Program-made: the position numbers and the translations under genes
In this document: positions 24,123 to 30,917 of the stretch, piece after piece
How the letters are laid out: each line of letters begins with the position of its first letter
Position numbering within the stretch: the first letter of the stretch is position 1
From: Actinomycetes bacterium
GTDB lineage: Bacteria; Actinomycetota; Acidimicrobiia; Acidimicrobiales; RAAP-2
DNA: 31,068 bases
Direction: 5' to 3'
Assembly: GCA_021791145.1 (NCBI GenBank)
Contig: JAJYXE010000006.1
Location: forward strand, 1-31,068
Notes under the pieces: generated by a model
The model's database searches: none
What the model was told of the DNA's origin: nothing
What the model saw: the letters and a program-made list of their open reading frames with translations, nothing else

Positions 24123-25423
24123 GCGCCCTCCATCCCGAGCGCGGCCCGTCGCAGCGCGATCGAGGCCGCGTGGGCCGGGAGCCCCTCGGTCGCGGCGAGC
24201 CTCTCGACCGTCGGCCCGAGCGCCTCGATCGCCTCCGGCTGCGCGCTCACGGCGTGGACGTGGCGGAGGAAGTCGTCGGCGCGCAGCGCCGACGCGAAGC
24301 GCGCCGTGCGGTTGGTCGGCAGCACATGGTTCGGCCCGGCGACGTAGTCCCCGAGGCTCGCCGGCGACCACGGGCCGCAGAACACCGCTCCGGCGCTCTG
24401 CACCTGACCGAGGAGGCGCTCGGCCCCCTCGAAGAGGAGCTCCAAGTGCTCTGGCGCGACCACGTTCGACACCGCGACCGCCTGATCGGCGTCTTCGACG
24501 ATGCACGCGTACCCGCCGCCGCGCAACGTCGAGGTGAGGTCGTCGCGTCGCGGCGACTCGGCGAGCACTCCCAAGAGCGCCGCCTCCACCTCGTCGGCCT
24601 TCTCCTCGGACCAGGTGACCAGCCACGCGAGCCCGTCGGGCCCGTGCTCGGCCTGCACGGCGAGATCGATCGCAGCGAACTGCGACGGCGTCTCCGGCGA
24701 CGCCACCACCACCACCTCCGAAGGCCCGGCGAACGCGGACGCGACCCCGACGAGACCCGCGACCTGGCGCTTCGCCTCCGCGACGTACCGGTTGCCCGGC
24801 CCGACGACGACGTCGACACGCCGGAGCGACTCGGTCCCGTACGCCATGGCCGCGATCGCCTGGGCTCCCCCGAGCGCGTACACCTCGTCCACCCCTGCGA
24901 GCGCCGCCGCGGCGAGCGTGGCGTCGTCCACCCTGCCCTCGCGGTCGGGAGGCACGCAGAGCACCACCTCCCGGACACCCGCCACCTTCGCGGGCACCGC
25001 GCACATGAGCACCGTGGAGGGGTAGCGGGCCCTTCCGCCGGGCGCGTAGCACCCCACCCGCTCCACGGGACGCAAGAGGTGGCGGACGCGGATGCCGTGC
25101 GCGACGAAGTCCGCCACCGCGGCCATCTCGTGGGCGTGGTAGTCGGCGATGTTGCGATGCGCGACGAGCAGCGCCTCGCGCAGCTCCTCTGGGATCCTCC
25201 TGAGCGCCTGGTGGACCTGCGCGTCGGGGACCGCGAACTGCTCGAGGGCGACGCCGTCGAGCTCCGCGCTGAGCGCGCGCAGCGCCCCGTCGCCTCCGTC
25301 GCGCACCCGCTCGATGATCTGGCGGACCGCGTCCCGCTCGGCACGCCCGGGGTCCTCGGGGCGCGGCAGCGCCGCAGCCAGCGCCTCGCCGCGCCGGCCC
25401 CGCACGTCGATCCTGGTCAGCAC
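24119..25423 (-). CDS. hisD: Histidinol dehydrogenase
   Basis: HisD oxidises histidinol twice with NAD to give histidine, using a bound zinc. It has 434 residues, normal size. GCYAPGGRARYPSTVLM, GPGNRYVAEAKRQVAGLVG, FAGPSEVVVVA, QAEHGPDG (zinc-ligand region), APEHLELLFEG, LGDYVAGPNHVLPTNRTAR and the C-terminal GLPAHAASIALRR are all in place. The start is GTG 25423. A TAACAT box 24 bp upstream may be the operon promoter. It is the first gene of hisDCBHAF, an order common in Actinobacteria. hisG and hisE are not linked here. Confidence 0.95.
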   Translation of the reverse strand: MLTRIDVRGRRGEALAAALPRPEDPGRAERDAVRQIIERVRDGGDGALRALSAELDGVALEQFAVPDAQVHQALRRIPEELREALLVAHRNIADYHAHEMAAVADFVAHGIRVRHLLRPVERVGCYAPGGRARYPSTVLMCAVPAKVAGVREVVLCVPPDREGRVDDATLAAAALAGVDEVYALGGAQAIAAMAYGTESLRRVDVVVGPGNRYVAEAKRQVAGLVGVASAFAGPSEVVVVASPETPSQFAAIDLAVQAEHGPDGLAWLVTWSEEKADEVEAALLGVLAESPRRDDLTSTLRGGGYACIVEDADQAVAVSNVVAPEHLELLFEGAERLLGQVQSAGAVFCGPWSPASLGDYVAGPNHVLPTNRTARFASALRADDFLRHVHAVSAQPEAIEALGPTVERLAATEGLPAHAASIALRRAALGMEGA

Positions 25424-25447
25424 CGTTCCGCTACCACGAGGGACACG

Positions 25448-25453
25448 ATGTTA
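25448..25453 (-). promoter_or_regulatory. Candidate -10 box of the his operon
   Basis: TAACAT lies 24 bp before the hisD GTG. A TTCCAA about 19 bp further upstream is a poor -35. A short leader would result, with no sign of an attenuator. Confidence 0.3.
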
Positions 25454-25531
25454 CCGGCAGCAGCTCGCGCGTTTGGAACCCGGCCGTGGCATGGGAACGC
25501 GCCAGCCCGCCCGCCGCGGCATCATTCGTGC

Positions 25532-25738
25532 GTGGCCACACGCGCGGAGCTGTCGTCCATCGCCTCGACGCTCACGGAGCTCACCGAGCGCGTGACCAAG
25601 CTCGCCGAGCGCGCCCGCGACGGGGACGAAGCCGATCTCGCGGCCGAGCTGTTCATCGTGGAGAGGGAGCTGCGGGGCGCGTTGCGGCGCCTGGGCCGGA
25701 CCTTCGCCGTCGGACCGTCGCCGCGCCGGTGGCCGTGA
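25532..25738 (+). CDS. Small helical coiled-coil protein
   Basis: GTG 25532 opens a 68-residue frame with strong coding bias. The peptide is nearly all alpha-helical and charged: SSIASTLTELTERVTKLAERARDGDEADLAAELFIVERELRGALRR is written here only by its heptad-like Leu/Val spacing (Leu14, Leu17, Val21, Leu24). A short basic tail follows (GPSPRRWP). CATCAT ends 6 nt before the GTG and may be a -10 for a leaderless message. It diverges from hisD. No family is recognised. Confidence 0.55.
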   Translation: MATRAELSSIASTLTELTERVTKLAERARDGDEADLAAELFIVERELRGALRRLGRTFAVGPSPRRWP

Positions 25739-25787
25739 GCTCGGCCGCCCCCGCGCGGGCGCTCCAGCGACGGCCGGACCCGGTGGA

Positions 25788-26186
25788 TCAGACCCCGTAC
25801 TGGACGAGGTCGTGGCCGAGCGCCGTGATGGCGGCCCGCAGCGCGGCCTGCCGCGTGTTCACGATCGCGGCGTTGCGTCGCGCTGCCGTCTCGGCGGTCG
25901 ACACGGCCAGGAGATCCGCGGTGCCGGCACGCTTGGCCAGCTCCCCGATGCGCTGGGCGCCTCCACGGCCGAGCGGCTCGATCTCGGCCCCGGCCAACAA
26001 CGCGTCCAGACGGTCGCCGCGGGGCTCCGTGCGGTACGCCTCCGCGACGGCCCCGACGGTCACCACGGGGACCACGCCGTGGGTGAGCGCCGCTCGGTGC
26101 AGCGCCCACATCATCCGGTCGCCGTGGGCCGCGGCCCGCAGCGCGCCCGCGCCGTACACGATGCCCTCGAGGCGAGCGGGGGTCAC
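25788..26186 (-). CDS. PIN-like protein, catalytic acids apparently lost
   Basis: This 132-residue protein follows an RHH antitoxin and overlaps it by GTGA, the usual antitoxin-toxin layout. The sequence resembles actinobacterial PIN (VapC-type) RNases: GIVYGAGALRAA, RMMWALHRAAL, GVVPVVTVGAVAEAYR, LLAGAEIEPLG, AKRAGTADLLA and AAIVNTR. In active relatives the first strand reads YDxGAL, here YGAGAL. The xxDA motif after TAD is LLAV, and the TSD near the end is NTR. So at least three of the acidic metal ligands appear changed. Either the toxin is dead, or it has a different role such as a binding partner or co-repressor. Start GTG 26186. Confidence 0.65.
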   Translation of the reverse strand: MTPARLEGIVYGAGALRAAAHGDRMMWALHRAALTHGVVPVVTVGAVAEAYRTEPRGDRLDALLAGAEIEPLGRGGAQRIGELAKRAGTADLLAVSTAETAARRNAAIVNTRQAALRAAITALGHDLVQYGV

Positions 26187-26452
26187 GGACGGCGGCGAAC
26201 CCGTGATGCCATGCCCGAGACGCCCGACAGGAGACGCCCGAGCAGCGCCTCACCCGCGGCGATCTCCTCGGCGCTCAGCGGGCCGGACTCGGACTCCCAG
26301 GCCGCGACGCCCCGCAGCCCCTGACGAACCCGCAGCTGGCGCTCCGCCGCACCCGACAGCCAGGCGCTGAAGGAAACCCCGTCCTCCTTCGCGGCGACCT
26401 CCACCGCCTTCGCCACGTCGTCGGACAGGGAGACCGACCGTTTGGTGACCAT
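26183..26452 (-). CDS. Ribbon-helix-helix antitoxin
   Basis: This 89-residue protein has an N-terminal ribbon-helix-helix fold: TKRSVSLSDDVAKAVEVAAKEDG is the strand and first helix, and SFSAWLSGAAERQLR the second. An acidic C-terminus (ESESGPLSAEEIAAGEALL) would wrap the toxin. By analogy with VapB-type antitoxins it represses its own promoter. ATG 26452 has TACCAT 6 nt before it, and an inverted TGGTA/TACCA overlaps that box. Its stop overlaps the start of the PIN-like gene. Confidence 0.75.
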   Translation of the reverse strand: MVTKRSVSLSDDVAKAVEVAAKEDGVSFSAWLSGAAERQLRVRQGLRGVAAWESESGPLSAEEIAAGEALLGRLLSGVSGMASRVRRRP

Positions 26453-26458
26453 GGCGAA

Positions 26459-26464
26459 ATGGTA
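26459..26464 (-). promoter_or_regulatory. Candidate -10 box of the antitoxin operon
   Basis: TACCAT ends 6 nt before ATG 26452, leaderless spacing. It overlaps the inverted repeat at 26460-26479. Confidence 0.45.
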
Positions 26465-26479
26465 GCACCCTCGGTACCA
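26460..26479. promoter_or_regulatory. Inverted repeat, likely antitoxin operator
   Basis: TGGTAGC and GGTACCA are inverted copies (6 of 7 match) with six bases between, and the left arm overlaps the -10 box. This is the expected place for autoregulation by an RHH protein. Confidence 0.45.
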
Positions 26480-26536
26480 CCCTGGCGCTCCACCGCCAGA
26501 AGGCGCCTGCTGTGCCGCGGCTGGCCTTGGACCGGT

Positions 26537-26649
26537 GTCGGCCTGGGGCGTCGGCCCTGGGACGTCGGCCCTGGGACGCGACGACGGCGCCCTGAGGGCG
26601 CCGCGTCAGCCCTGGGACGCGACGACGGCGCCCTGAGGGCGCCGTCGTC
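26537..26649. repeat. Nested tandem repeats
   Basis: Three copies of a 14-bp unit (GTCGGCCCTGGGAC, the first one base short) at 26537-26577 run into a 36-bp unit present perfectly at 26568-26603 and 26609-26644, at a 41-bp period. Each 36-bp unit has GGCGCCCTGAGGGCGCC inside. The array lies between the antitoxin operator and an AT-rich patch, in the 369-bp gap 26453-26821 that holds no supported gene. Confidence 0.85.
26621..26649. terminator. Perfect 13-bp hairpin
   Basis: GACGACGGCGCCC and GGGCGCCGTCGTC pair around TGA. It is the second of two related hairpins in the repeat array. It could end the nth transcript or insulate the antitoxin operon. No T-run follows. Confidence 0.5.
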
Positions 26650-26718
26650 GGGAGCGGGGCCAGGCGGCGGATCCCGGCACTCCGCTCATCTGGAACCAGG
26701 TGGCGGGAACCGGCTCCT

Positions 26719-26787
26719 CGCGTATCTTACAACGGCTTCTTCGACGCGCAATTGCCCTCGACAACATTTTTACGCCTTTCTCAACTT
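26719..26787. other. AT-rich patch
   Basis: This 69-bp stretch is near half A+T (for example CGTATCTTACAACG, GCAATTGCC, ACATTTTTACGCC) while the surroundings are strongly GC-rich. No convincing ORF or promoter is seen. It may be a remnant of acquired DNA beside the toxin-antitoxin pair, or part of the nth 3' end. Confidence 0.5.
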
Positions 26788-26821
26788 CGGCCGCCCTGCC
26801 CGAGGCAGCCTCCGAGCACGA

Positions 26822-27478
26822 TCAGGCCGGGAGCCTCGCCGAAGGGCACACGTCCGCGAGGACGCACGTGCCGCAACGTGGTGCACGCGCCAGGCAGACC
26901 GCTCGCCCGTGGAGGATGAGCCGCAGGCTGAGCGTCCCCCACTCCTCTGGGGGGACCAGCGCGTCGACGTCACGCTCGATCACGTCGGGGTCCGACGACG
27001 TCGTGAAGCCGAGACGGCGGGAGAGACGCGCGACGTGCGTGTCCACGGCGAACCCCGGCTTGCCGAACGCGACGGACAGCACGACGTTCGCCGTCTTGCG
27101 CCCGACCCCGGGAAGGGTGACGAGATCGTCCATCTCCGCAGGCACCTCGCCGCCGAAGCGTTCCACGAGCGCCTGGGCCATCCCGAGCAGGCTTCGCGCC
27201 TTCGCGCGGAAGAACCCCGTCGAACGGATGAGCTCCTCGAGCTTCTCGGGGTCCGCATGCGCCAGCGATGCCGCGTCTGGATAGGCCGCGAACAGCGCCG
27301 GCGTCACCAGGTTCACCCGGACGTCGGTCGTCTGCGCAGAGAGGATCGTCGCGACCAGCAGCTGGAAGGGGTTCTCGTGGCGGAGCGCGCACAGCTCCTT
27401 GGCGCTGCCCGGGTACTCGGCGGCGAGCCGCGACGTCACCACCTTCGCCCGGCCCTTCGCGCTGCGCGGCGCCGCCAT
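26822..27478 (-). CDS. nth: Endonuclease III
   Basis: Nth is a bifunctional DNA glycosylase/AP lyase that removes oxidised pyrimidines in base excision repair. It has 218 residues. The helix-hairpin-helix is [18 protein letters not shown] with catalytic Lys128. The catalytic Asp146 is in [15 protein letters not shown]. The C-terminal 4Fe-4S ligands follow C-x6-C-x2-C-x5-C ([17 protein letters not shown]). [13 protein letters not shown] is the family N-terminal motif. ATG 27478 has TACGCT 8 nt before it. It diverges from mshD with only 53 bp between the starts. Confidence 0.95.
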   Translation of the reverse strand: MAAPRSAKGRAKVVTSRLAAEYPGSAKELCALRHENPFQLLVATILSAQTTDVRVNLVTPALFAAYPDAASLAHADPEKLEELIRSTGFFRAKARSLLGMAQALVERFGGEVPAEMDDLVTLPGVGRKTANVVLSVAFGKPGFAVDTHVARLSRRLGFTTSSDPDVIERDVDALVPPEEWGTLSLRLILHGRAVCLARAPRCGTCVLADVCPSARLPA

Positions 27479-27486
27479 CGCCGACG

Positions 27487-27492
27487 AGCGTA
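27487..27492 (-). promoter_or_regulatory. Candidate -10 box of nth
   Basis: TACGCT ends 8 nt before ATG 27478, close to leaderless spacing. Confidence 0.4.
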
Positions 27493-27519
27493 GCCAAGGG
27501 GAGGCGGCGATCCCACCGG

Positions 27520-27525
27520 TAGCCT
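27520..27525 (+). promoter_or_regulatory. Candidate -10 box of mshD
   Basis: TAGCCT ends 6 nt before GTG 27532. The nth and mshD boxes lie 27 bp apart on opposite strands, so the polymerase sites would overlap. Confidence 0.4.
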
Positions 27526-27531
27526 GCAGAC

Positions 27532-28467
27532 GTGCCAGAAGGTCCGCTGCCGGTTCGCGTCGAGCTGGCCCGCTCGCTCGACCCTGCCCGGAGCGCGGAG
27601 GTCCAGGACCTCCTCGACGAGGCGCAGGAGGCCGACGGCTTCCCGGGCCTGAGCGACGAGGCGCACCTCGGCGTCGAGGCCGACCCGCCCCCCGGCGCGC
27701 TCACGCTGCTCGCACGCGTCGGAGAGAGCGGAGCCCTCGCCGGTGTCGCCTCCCTCTCCGAGCGCGCCGGTGCGTGGACCGTGGAGACCGTGGTCCGCCC
27801 GGACCATCGCGACGACCCCCGAGACGTGCACTCGATGCTGCTCGACGCCGCGCTCGGAGAGATCGCTGCACGCGGCGGCGGCGCCGTGCGTGCGTGGCTC
27901 CGTACGCCGTCCGCGCGCCAGAAGGGCGAGCTCGCGGCCCGCGGGCTCGAGCCCGAGCGCGAGCTGCTCCAGCTGCGCGCCCCTCTCCCCCCCGAGGCGG
28001 TGAGGGACGCCAGCTCGCCGCCGGTGCCGGTGCGCCCGTTCCGCCCCGGACGCGACGAGGAGGCGTGGCTGGAGCTGAACGCGCGCGCGTTCGCAGGCCA
28101 TCCCGATCAGGGCTCCTGGACGCTCGCCGACCTCGAGCGCCGAGAGCACGAGCCGTGGTTCGACCCCGGTGGCTTCCTGCTGCACGAAGAGGCCGGCCGC
28201 CTCGCGGCGTTCTGCTGGACCAAGGTGCACCGCACCCCGGTGCTCGGCGAGATCTACGTGATCGGCGTCGACCCGGACTTCCAGGGAAGGGGGCTCGGCC
28301 GTGCGCTCACCCGCGCCGGCCTGGGCCACCTCGCGACGCGAGCGGTGCCGGCCGCGATGCTCTACGTCGAGTCCACCAACACGCCCGCGCTCGTCCTCTA
28401 CCGCTCGCTGGGCTTCTCCGAGCACCACCGGGAGGTCCAGTACCGCGGAGAGGTCGCAGCGCGCTGA
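27532..28467 (+). CDS. mshD: Mycothiol synthase
   Basis: MshD acetylates Cys-GlcN-Ins with acetyl-CoA, the last step of mycothiol synthesis. It has 311 residues in two tandem GNAT domains. The N-terminal one (about 1-150) is degenerate. The C-terminal one has the family sequence [31 protein letters not shown], then [14 protein letters not shown] and [29 protein letters not shown] is the acetyl-CoA loop, and [20 protein letters not shown] ends the domain. The start is GTG 27532. Mycothiol is confined to Actinobacteria, so this gene fixes the phylum and means the cytosolic low-molecular-weight thiol is mycothiol. Confidence 0.93.
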   Translation: MPEGPLPVRVELARSLDPARSAEVQDLLDEAQEADGFPGLSDEAHLGVEADPPPGALTLLARVGESGALAGVASLSERAGAWTVETVVRPDHRDDPRDVHSMLLDAALGEIAARGGGAVRAWLRTPSARQKGELAARGLEPERELLQLRAPLPPEAVRDASSPPVPVRPFRPGRDEEAWLELNARAFAGHPDQGSWTLADLERREHEPWFDPGGFLLHEEAGRLAAFCWTKVHRTPVLGEIYVIGVDPDFQGRGLGRALTRAGLGHLATRAVPAAMLYVESTNTPALVLYRSLGFSEHHREVQYRGEVAAR

Positions 28468-28511
28468 CCCCGGCCCTACGAGCCGACCCTGGCCCGAGAC
28501 GAGGCCTTCGG

Positions 28512-29258
28512 TCAGACGCTCGTGCCGACCGCTCGCCCGACCCCGTAGGTCACCGCGGCCGCGAGCGCCGCGACGAGGAGCTGGCGCGCCGCGCCCTTGA
28601 GGAGCGAGCGTCCCGTCAGCGCTGCAAGGATCGTCCCGACCCCGATCGCGGCGGCGGCGGCCACCACGATGGACACGACGAGCGCGCCGTTGCCGTGGGA
28701 GACGAGCCAGGGGAGCAACGGCAGGAGCGCACCGAGCGCGAACGTGACGAACGAGCTCAGCGCGGCGACGAGGGGGGAGCCGAGCGAGGCCGGGTCGATG
28801 CCGAGCTCCTCACGGGCATGGGTCTCGAGCGCGGTCTTGGGGTCGCGCATCATCATCTCGGCGAGCTGGGTGGCGAAGGCCGGGCTGAGGCCTCGCCGCA
28901 CGTAGATCGCGGCGAGCTCCTGGTGCTCGGCGGCAGAGCTGTGCTCGAGCGCTTGGCGCTCCAGCTCGAGCTCGCGCTCCAAGAGCTCGCGCTGGGCCTG
29001 CATGGACACGAGCTCCCCGGCGGCCATCGAGAAGGCGCCTGCGACCAGGCCTGCGAGGCCCGAGAGCCGGACGATCCCGCCGGCGGGGTGGGCGCCGGCC
29101 ACACCGAGGATGAGCGAGACGTTCGTGACGAGCCCGTCGCTGATCCCGAAGACGGCCGCCCGGGCACCACCCGACTGGACGTTGCGGTGGTGCCGGTCGC
29201 CCTCGGTGTCGTAGGCCTGCGGGCGTGGCGCACGGCCCAGCCGTCGGAAGGTGTCCAC
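28512..29258 (-). CDS. VIT1/CCC1 family metal transporter
   Basis: This 248-residue membrane protein belongs to the VIT1/CCC1 family, which moves Fe2+ or Mn2+ by proton exchange. FGISDGLVTNVSLILGVAGA and AGAFSMAAGELVSMQAQRELLERELELE are the family signature. The second runs into a charged cytoplasmic helix bundle (to about residue 150) that carries the metal-binding Glu residues. Three more helices follow. ATG-less start: GTG 29258, with TACGCT 7 nt upstream and no ribosome site. It converges with mshD and diverges from the small membrane gene at 29312. Iron/manganese export would fit with its redox-defence neighbours, as an inference. Confidence 0.88.
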   Translation of the reverse strand: MDTFRRLGRAPRPQAYDTEGDRHHRNVQSGGARAAVFGISDGLVTNVSLILGVAGAHPAGGIVRLSGLAGLVAGAFSMAAGELVSMQAQRELLERELELERQALEHSSAAEHQELAAIYVRRGLSPAFATQLAEMMMRDPKTALETHAREELGIDPASLGSPLVAALSSFVTFALGALLPLLPWLVSHGNGALVVSIVVAAAAAIGVGTILAALTGRSLLKGAARQLLVAALAAAVTYGVGRAVGTSV

Positions 29259-29265
29259 GGGGCTC

Positions 29266-29271
29266 AGCGTA
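29266..29271 (-). promoter_or_regulatory. Candidate -10 box of the VIT gene
   Basis: TACGCT ends 7 nt before GTG 29258, consistent with a leaderless transcript. Confidence 0.45.
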
Positions 29272-29299
29272 CCGATGTCCCTCGGGCCCCAGGGCCTGG

Positions 29300-29305
29300 C
29301 ACAAT
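29300..29305 (+). promoter_or_regulatory. Candidate -10 box of the 29312 gene
   Basis: CACAAT ends 6 nt before ATG 29312. It deviates from TAnnnT only at the first base. Confidence 0.35.
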
Positions 29306-29311
29306 GGTCGC

Positions 29312-29662
29312 ATGCCAGGACGATGGGTCGACCAAAGCCTTCCCCAGACGCTGCAGGGGGCGGTCCTCTTCTCCTACCTGAACGCCGCGCTGGCGCTCGT
29401 CTCCACCCTCCTTTTCGGCCAGTCCCCCTTCCTCTTCGTCTTCATCCTGCTCGCGGTCGCGGCCTTCGGGATCGCCAACCACCGGCACCTCGCCTACTGG
29501 GCGGCGGTCGTCCTGGCGTGCGGCTACCTGCTCGGCGTGCTCGCGCTCATGGCCACCGGCGGCGGCCTCGGAGGGGTCCTGAACCTGCTCTTCTCCGGGG
29601 TCCTCGTCGCGCTGCTCTTGCACCCCGAGAGCCGGCACTACCAGCGCATCTGGTTCAAGTAG
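29312..29662 (+). CDS. Small four-helix membrane protein
   Basis: This 116-residue protein has four hydrophobic segments: AVLFSYLNAALALVSTLLFG, FLFVFILLAVAAFGIANH, YWAAVVLACGYLLGVLALM and GVLNLLFSGVLVALLLH. The N-terminus (MPGRWVDQSLPQTLQGA) is short and polar, and the end is HPESRHYQRIWFK. No family or active site is recognised. It is followed 34 bp later by the MaoC gene on the same strand. Confidence 0.7.
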   Translation: MPGRWVDQSLPQTLQGAVLFSYLNAALALVSTLLFGQSPFLFVFILLAVAAFGIANHRHLAYWAAVVLACGYLLGVLALMATGGGLGGVLNLLFSGVLVALLLHPESRHYQRIWFK

Positions 29663-29696
29663 CCGTCGTCGTGGCGGAGCCGGCGGGAGGAGACCA

Positions 29697-30155
29697 GTGA
29701 CCACGACCGTCGATGGCGTCGAAGGGTTCGCGGCCATCACCGGCCGGCACCTCGGCTACAGCGACTGGGTCGTGGTCGACCAGGCGCGCATCGACCGGTT
29801 CGCCGACGCGACCGGCGACCACCAGTGGATCCACGTCGATCCCGAGCGCGCCGCGAAGGGCCCGTTCGCCACGACCATCGCCCACGGGTACCTCACGCTC
29901 TCGCTCGTGCCGTGGCTCCTCTCCCAGGTGGTCCGCGTGGAGGGCGTCGCGTACGGGGTGAACTACGGGTGCAACAAGGTGAGGTTCCCCGCCCCCGTGC
30001 CGGTCGGCTCGGCGCTGCGGCTCGGCGCCTCGGTGGCGACGGTCGAGGAGGTCGCCGGCGGCGTCCAGGTCGCGCTCGACGTCACTCTCTCGGTGCGCGG
30101 CGCCGAGAAGCCGTCGTGCGCCGCGCAGGTGGTGTACCGCTACTACCGGGAGTGA
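29697..30155 (+). CDS. MaoC family hydratase
   Basis: This 152-residue hot-dog-fold protein matches R-specific enoyl-CoA hydratases. The hydratase-2 motif is clear: FADATGDHQWIHVDPERAA with the catalytic Asp and His, then FATTIAHGYLTLSLVPWLL. VNYGCNKVRFPAPVPVGSALR is the typical second motif. It would hydrate trans-2-enoyl-CoA in fatty acid turnover. The physiological substrate is not shown by the sequence. GTG 29697 is preceded by GGGAGGAG at proper distance. Its stop lies in the first of two 14-bp repeats leading to menG. Confidence 0.88.
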   Translation: MTTTVDGVEGFAAITGRHLGYSDWVVVDQARIDRFADATGDHQWIHVDPERAAKGPFATTIAHGYLTLSLVPWLLSQVVRVEGVAYGVNYGCNKVRFPAPVPVGSALRLGASVATVEEVAGGVQVALDVTLSVRGAEKPSCAAQVVYRYYRE

Positions 30156-30179
30156 GCTGCCGGGCGTGAGCTGCCGGGC
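30152..30179 (+). repeat. 14-bp tandem repeat at the maoC/menG junction
   Basis: GTGAGCTGCCGGGC is repeated exactly at 30152-30165 and 30166-30179, followed by GTGA at 30180. Each unit begins with a GTGA start/stop overlap, and the three GTGs are in three different frames. The first holds the MaoC stop and the third is the menG start. Confidence 0.9.
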
Positions 30180-30917
30180 GTGACGAAGGCACGGGTGACG
30201 AAGACCACGAAGACCACCGCGGCTCTGCCCAGCGGCAGGGAGAAGACCGTCCGGGTCCGGGCGATGTTCGACCTGATCGCGCCCCGCTACGACCTGGTCA
30301 ACCGCGTCATCTCCCTCGGCCTAGACCAGCACTGGCGCTCTCGCGCGCTGCGCGCGCTCAAGCTCGCGCCCGGCTCGCGCGTGCTCGACGTGGCCTGCGG
30401 GACCGGCGCGCTCGGCGAGATCGGCGCGCGCCACGGCTACCGCGTCGTCGGCACCGACCTCAGCGCGGGAATGCTGGCCGGCCGTGCCGGTCGGTTTCCC
30501 GCGACGCTCGGCGACGCGGCGGCGCTGCCCTTCGCGACCGGCTCCTTCGACGGGGTGCTGTGCGCCTACGCCCTCAGGAACTTCACCGACCTCGAGGCGT
30601 CGCTCGAGGAGGCCGCTCGCGTCACGCGGCCGGGCGGGCGCATCTCGATCCTCGAGGTGGCCACCCCGACGCACCGAGCCCTTCGGGCGGGCCACGCGCT
30701 GTGGTTCCGCCATGTGGTCCCCGTGATCGGCGCGCTGCTCTCGGACCCCGAGGCCTACCGGTACCTTCCCGATTCGGTCGCCTACCTGCCCGACGAGCGG
30801 GAGCTCGCGGCCATGCTCCGGCACGCGGGCTTCGGAGCCGTCGACCGCCTCGTCCTCCAGGGTGGGCTCAGCCAGGTCCTCACCGGCACCCGCGCCAGCG
30901 CGCGGGCTCTTCGATGA
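30180..30917 (+). CDS. menG: Demethylmenaquinone methyltransferase
   Basis: MenG/UbiE methylates demethylmenaquinone with SAM, the last step to menaquinone, at the membrane surface. It has 245 residues. MFDLIAPRYDLVNRVISLGLDQHWR is the family N-terminal motif. VLDVACGTGALGE (residues 69-81) is the SAM site. CAYALRNFTDLEASLEEAARVTRPGGRISILE and GALLSDPEAYRYLPDSVAYLP follow. The first 20 residues are a Thr/Lys-rich lead. GTG 30180 follows the repeats described above. The next gene starts in an ATGA overlap with its stop. Confidence 0.93.
   Translation: MTKARVTKTTKTTAALPSGREKTVRVRAMFDLIAPRYDLVNRVISLGLDQHWRSRALRALKLAPGSRVLDVACGTGALGEIGARHGYRVVGTDLSAGMLAGRAGRFPATLGDAAALPFATGSFDGVLCAYALRNFTDLEASLEEAARVTRPGGRISILEVATPTHRALRAGHALWFRHVVPVIGALLSDPEAYRYLPDSVAYLPDERELAAMLRHAGFGAVDRLVLQGGLSQVLTGTRASARALR

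Noticed and set aside
26537..26649. Insertion-sequence remnant
   Set aside because: There is no transposase fragment and no terminal inverted repeat with target duplication; local tandem duplication explains the array.
26700..27284. An ORF on the + strand starting in the AT-rich patch
   Set aside because: Most of it is antisense to nth, and the upstream 120 bp has no coding bias or homology signal.
27399..29381. A 660-codon open frame on the + strand
   Set aside because: It overlaps nth, mshD and the VIT gene in a different frame and is Arg/Pro-rich. All three overlapped genes have clear family motifs.
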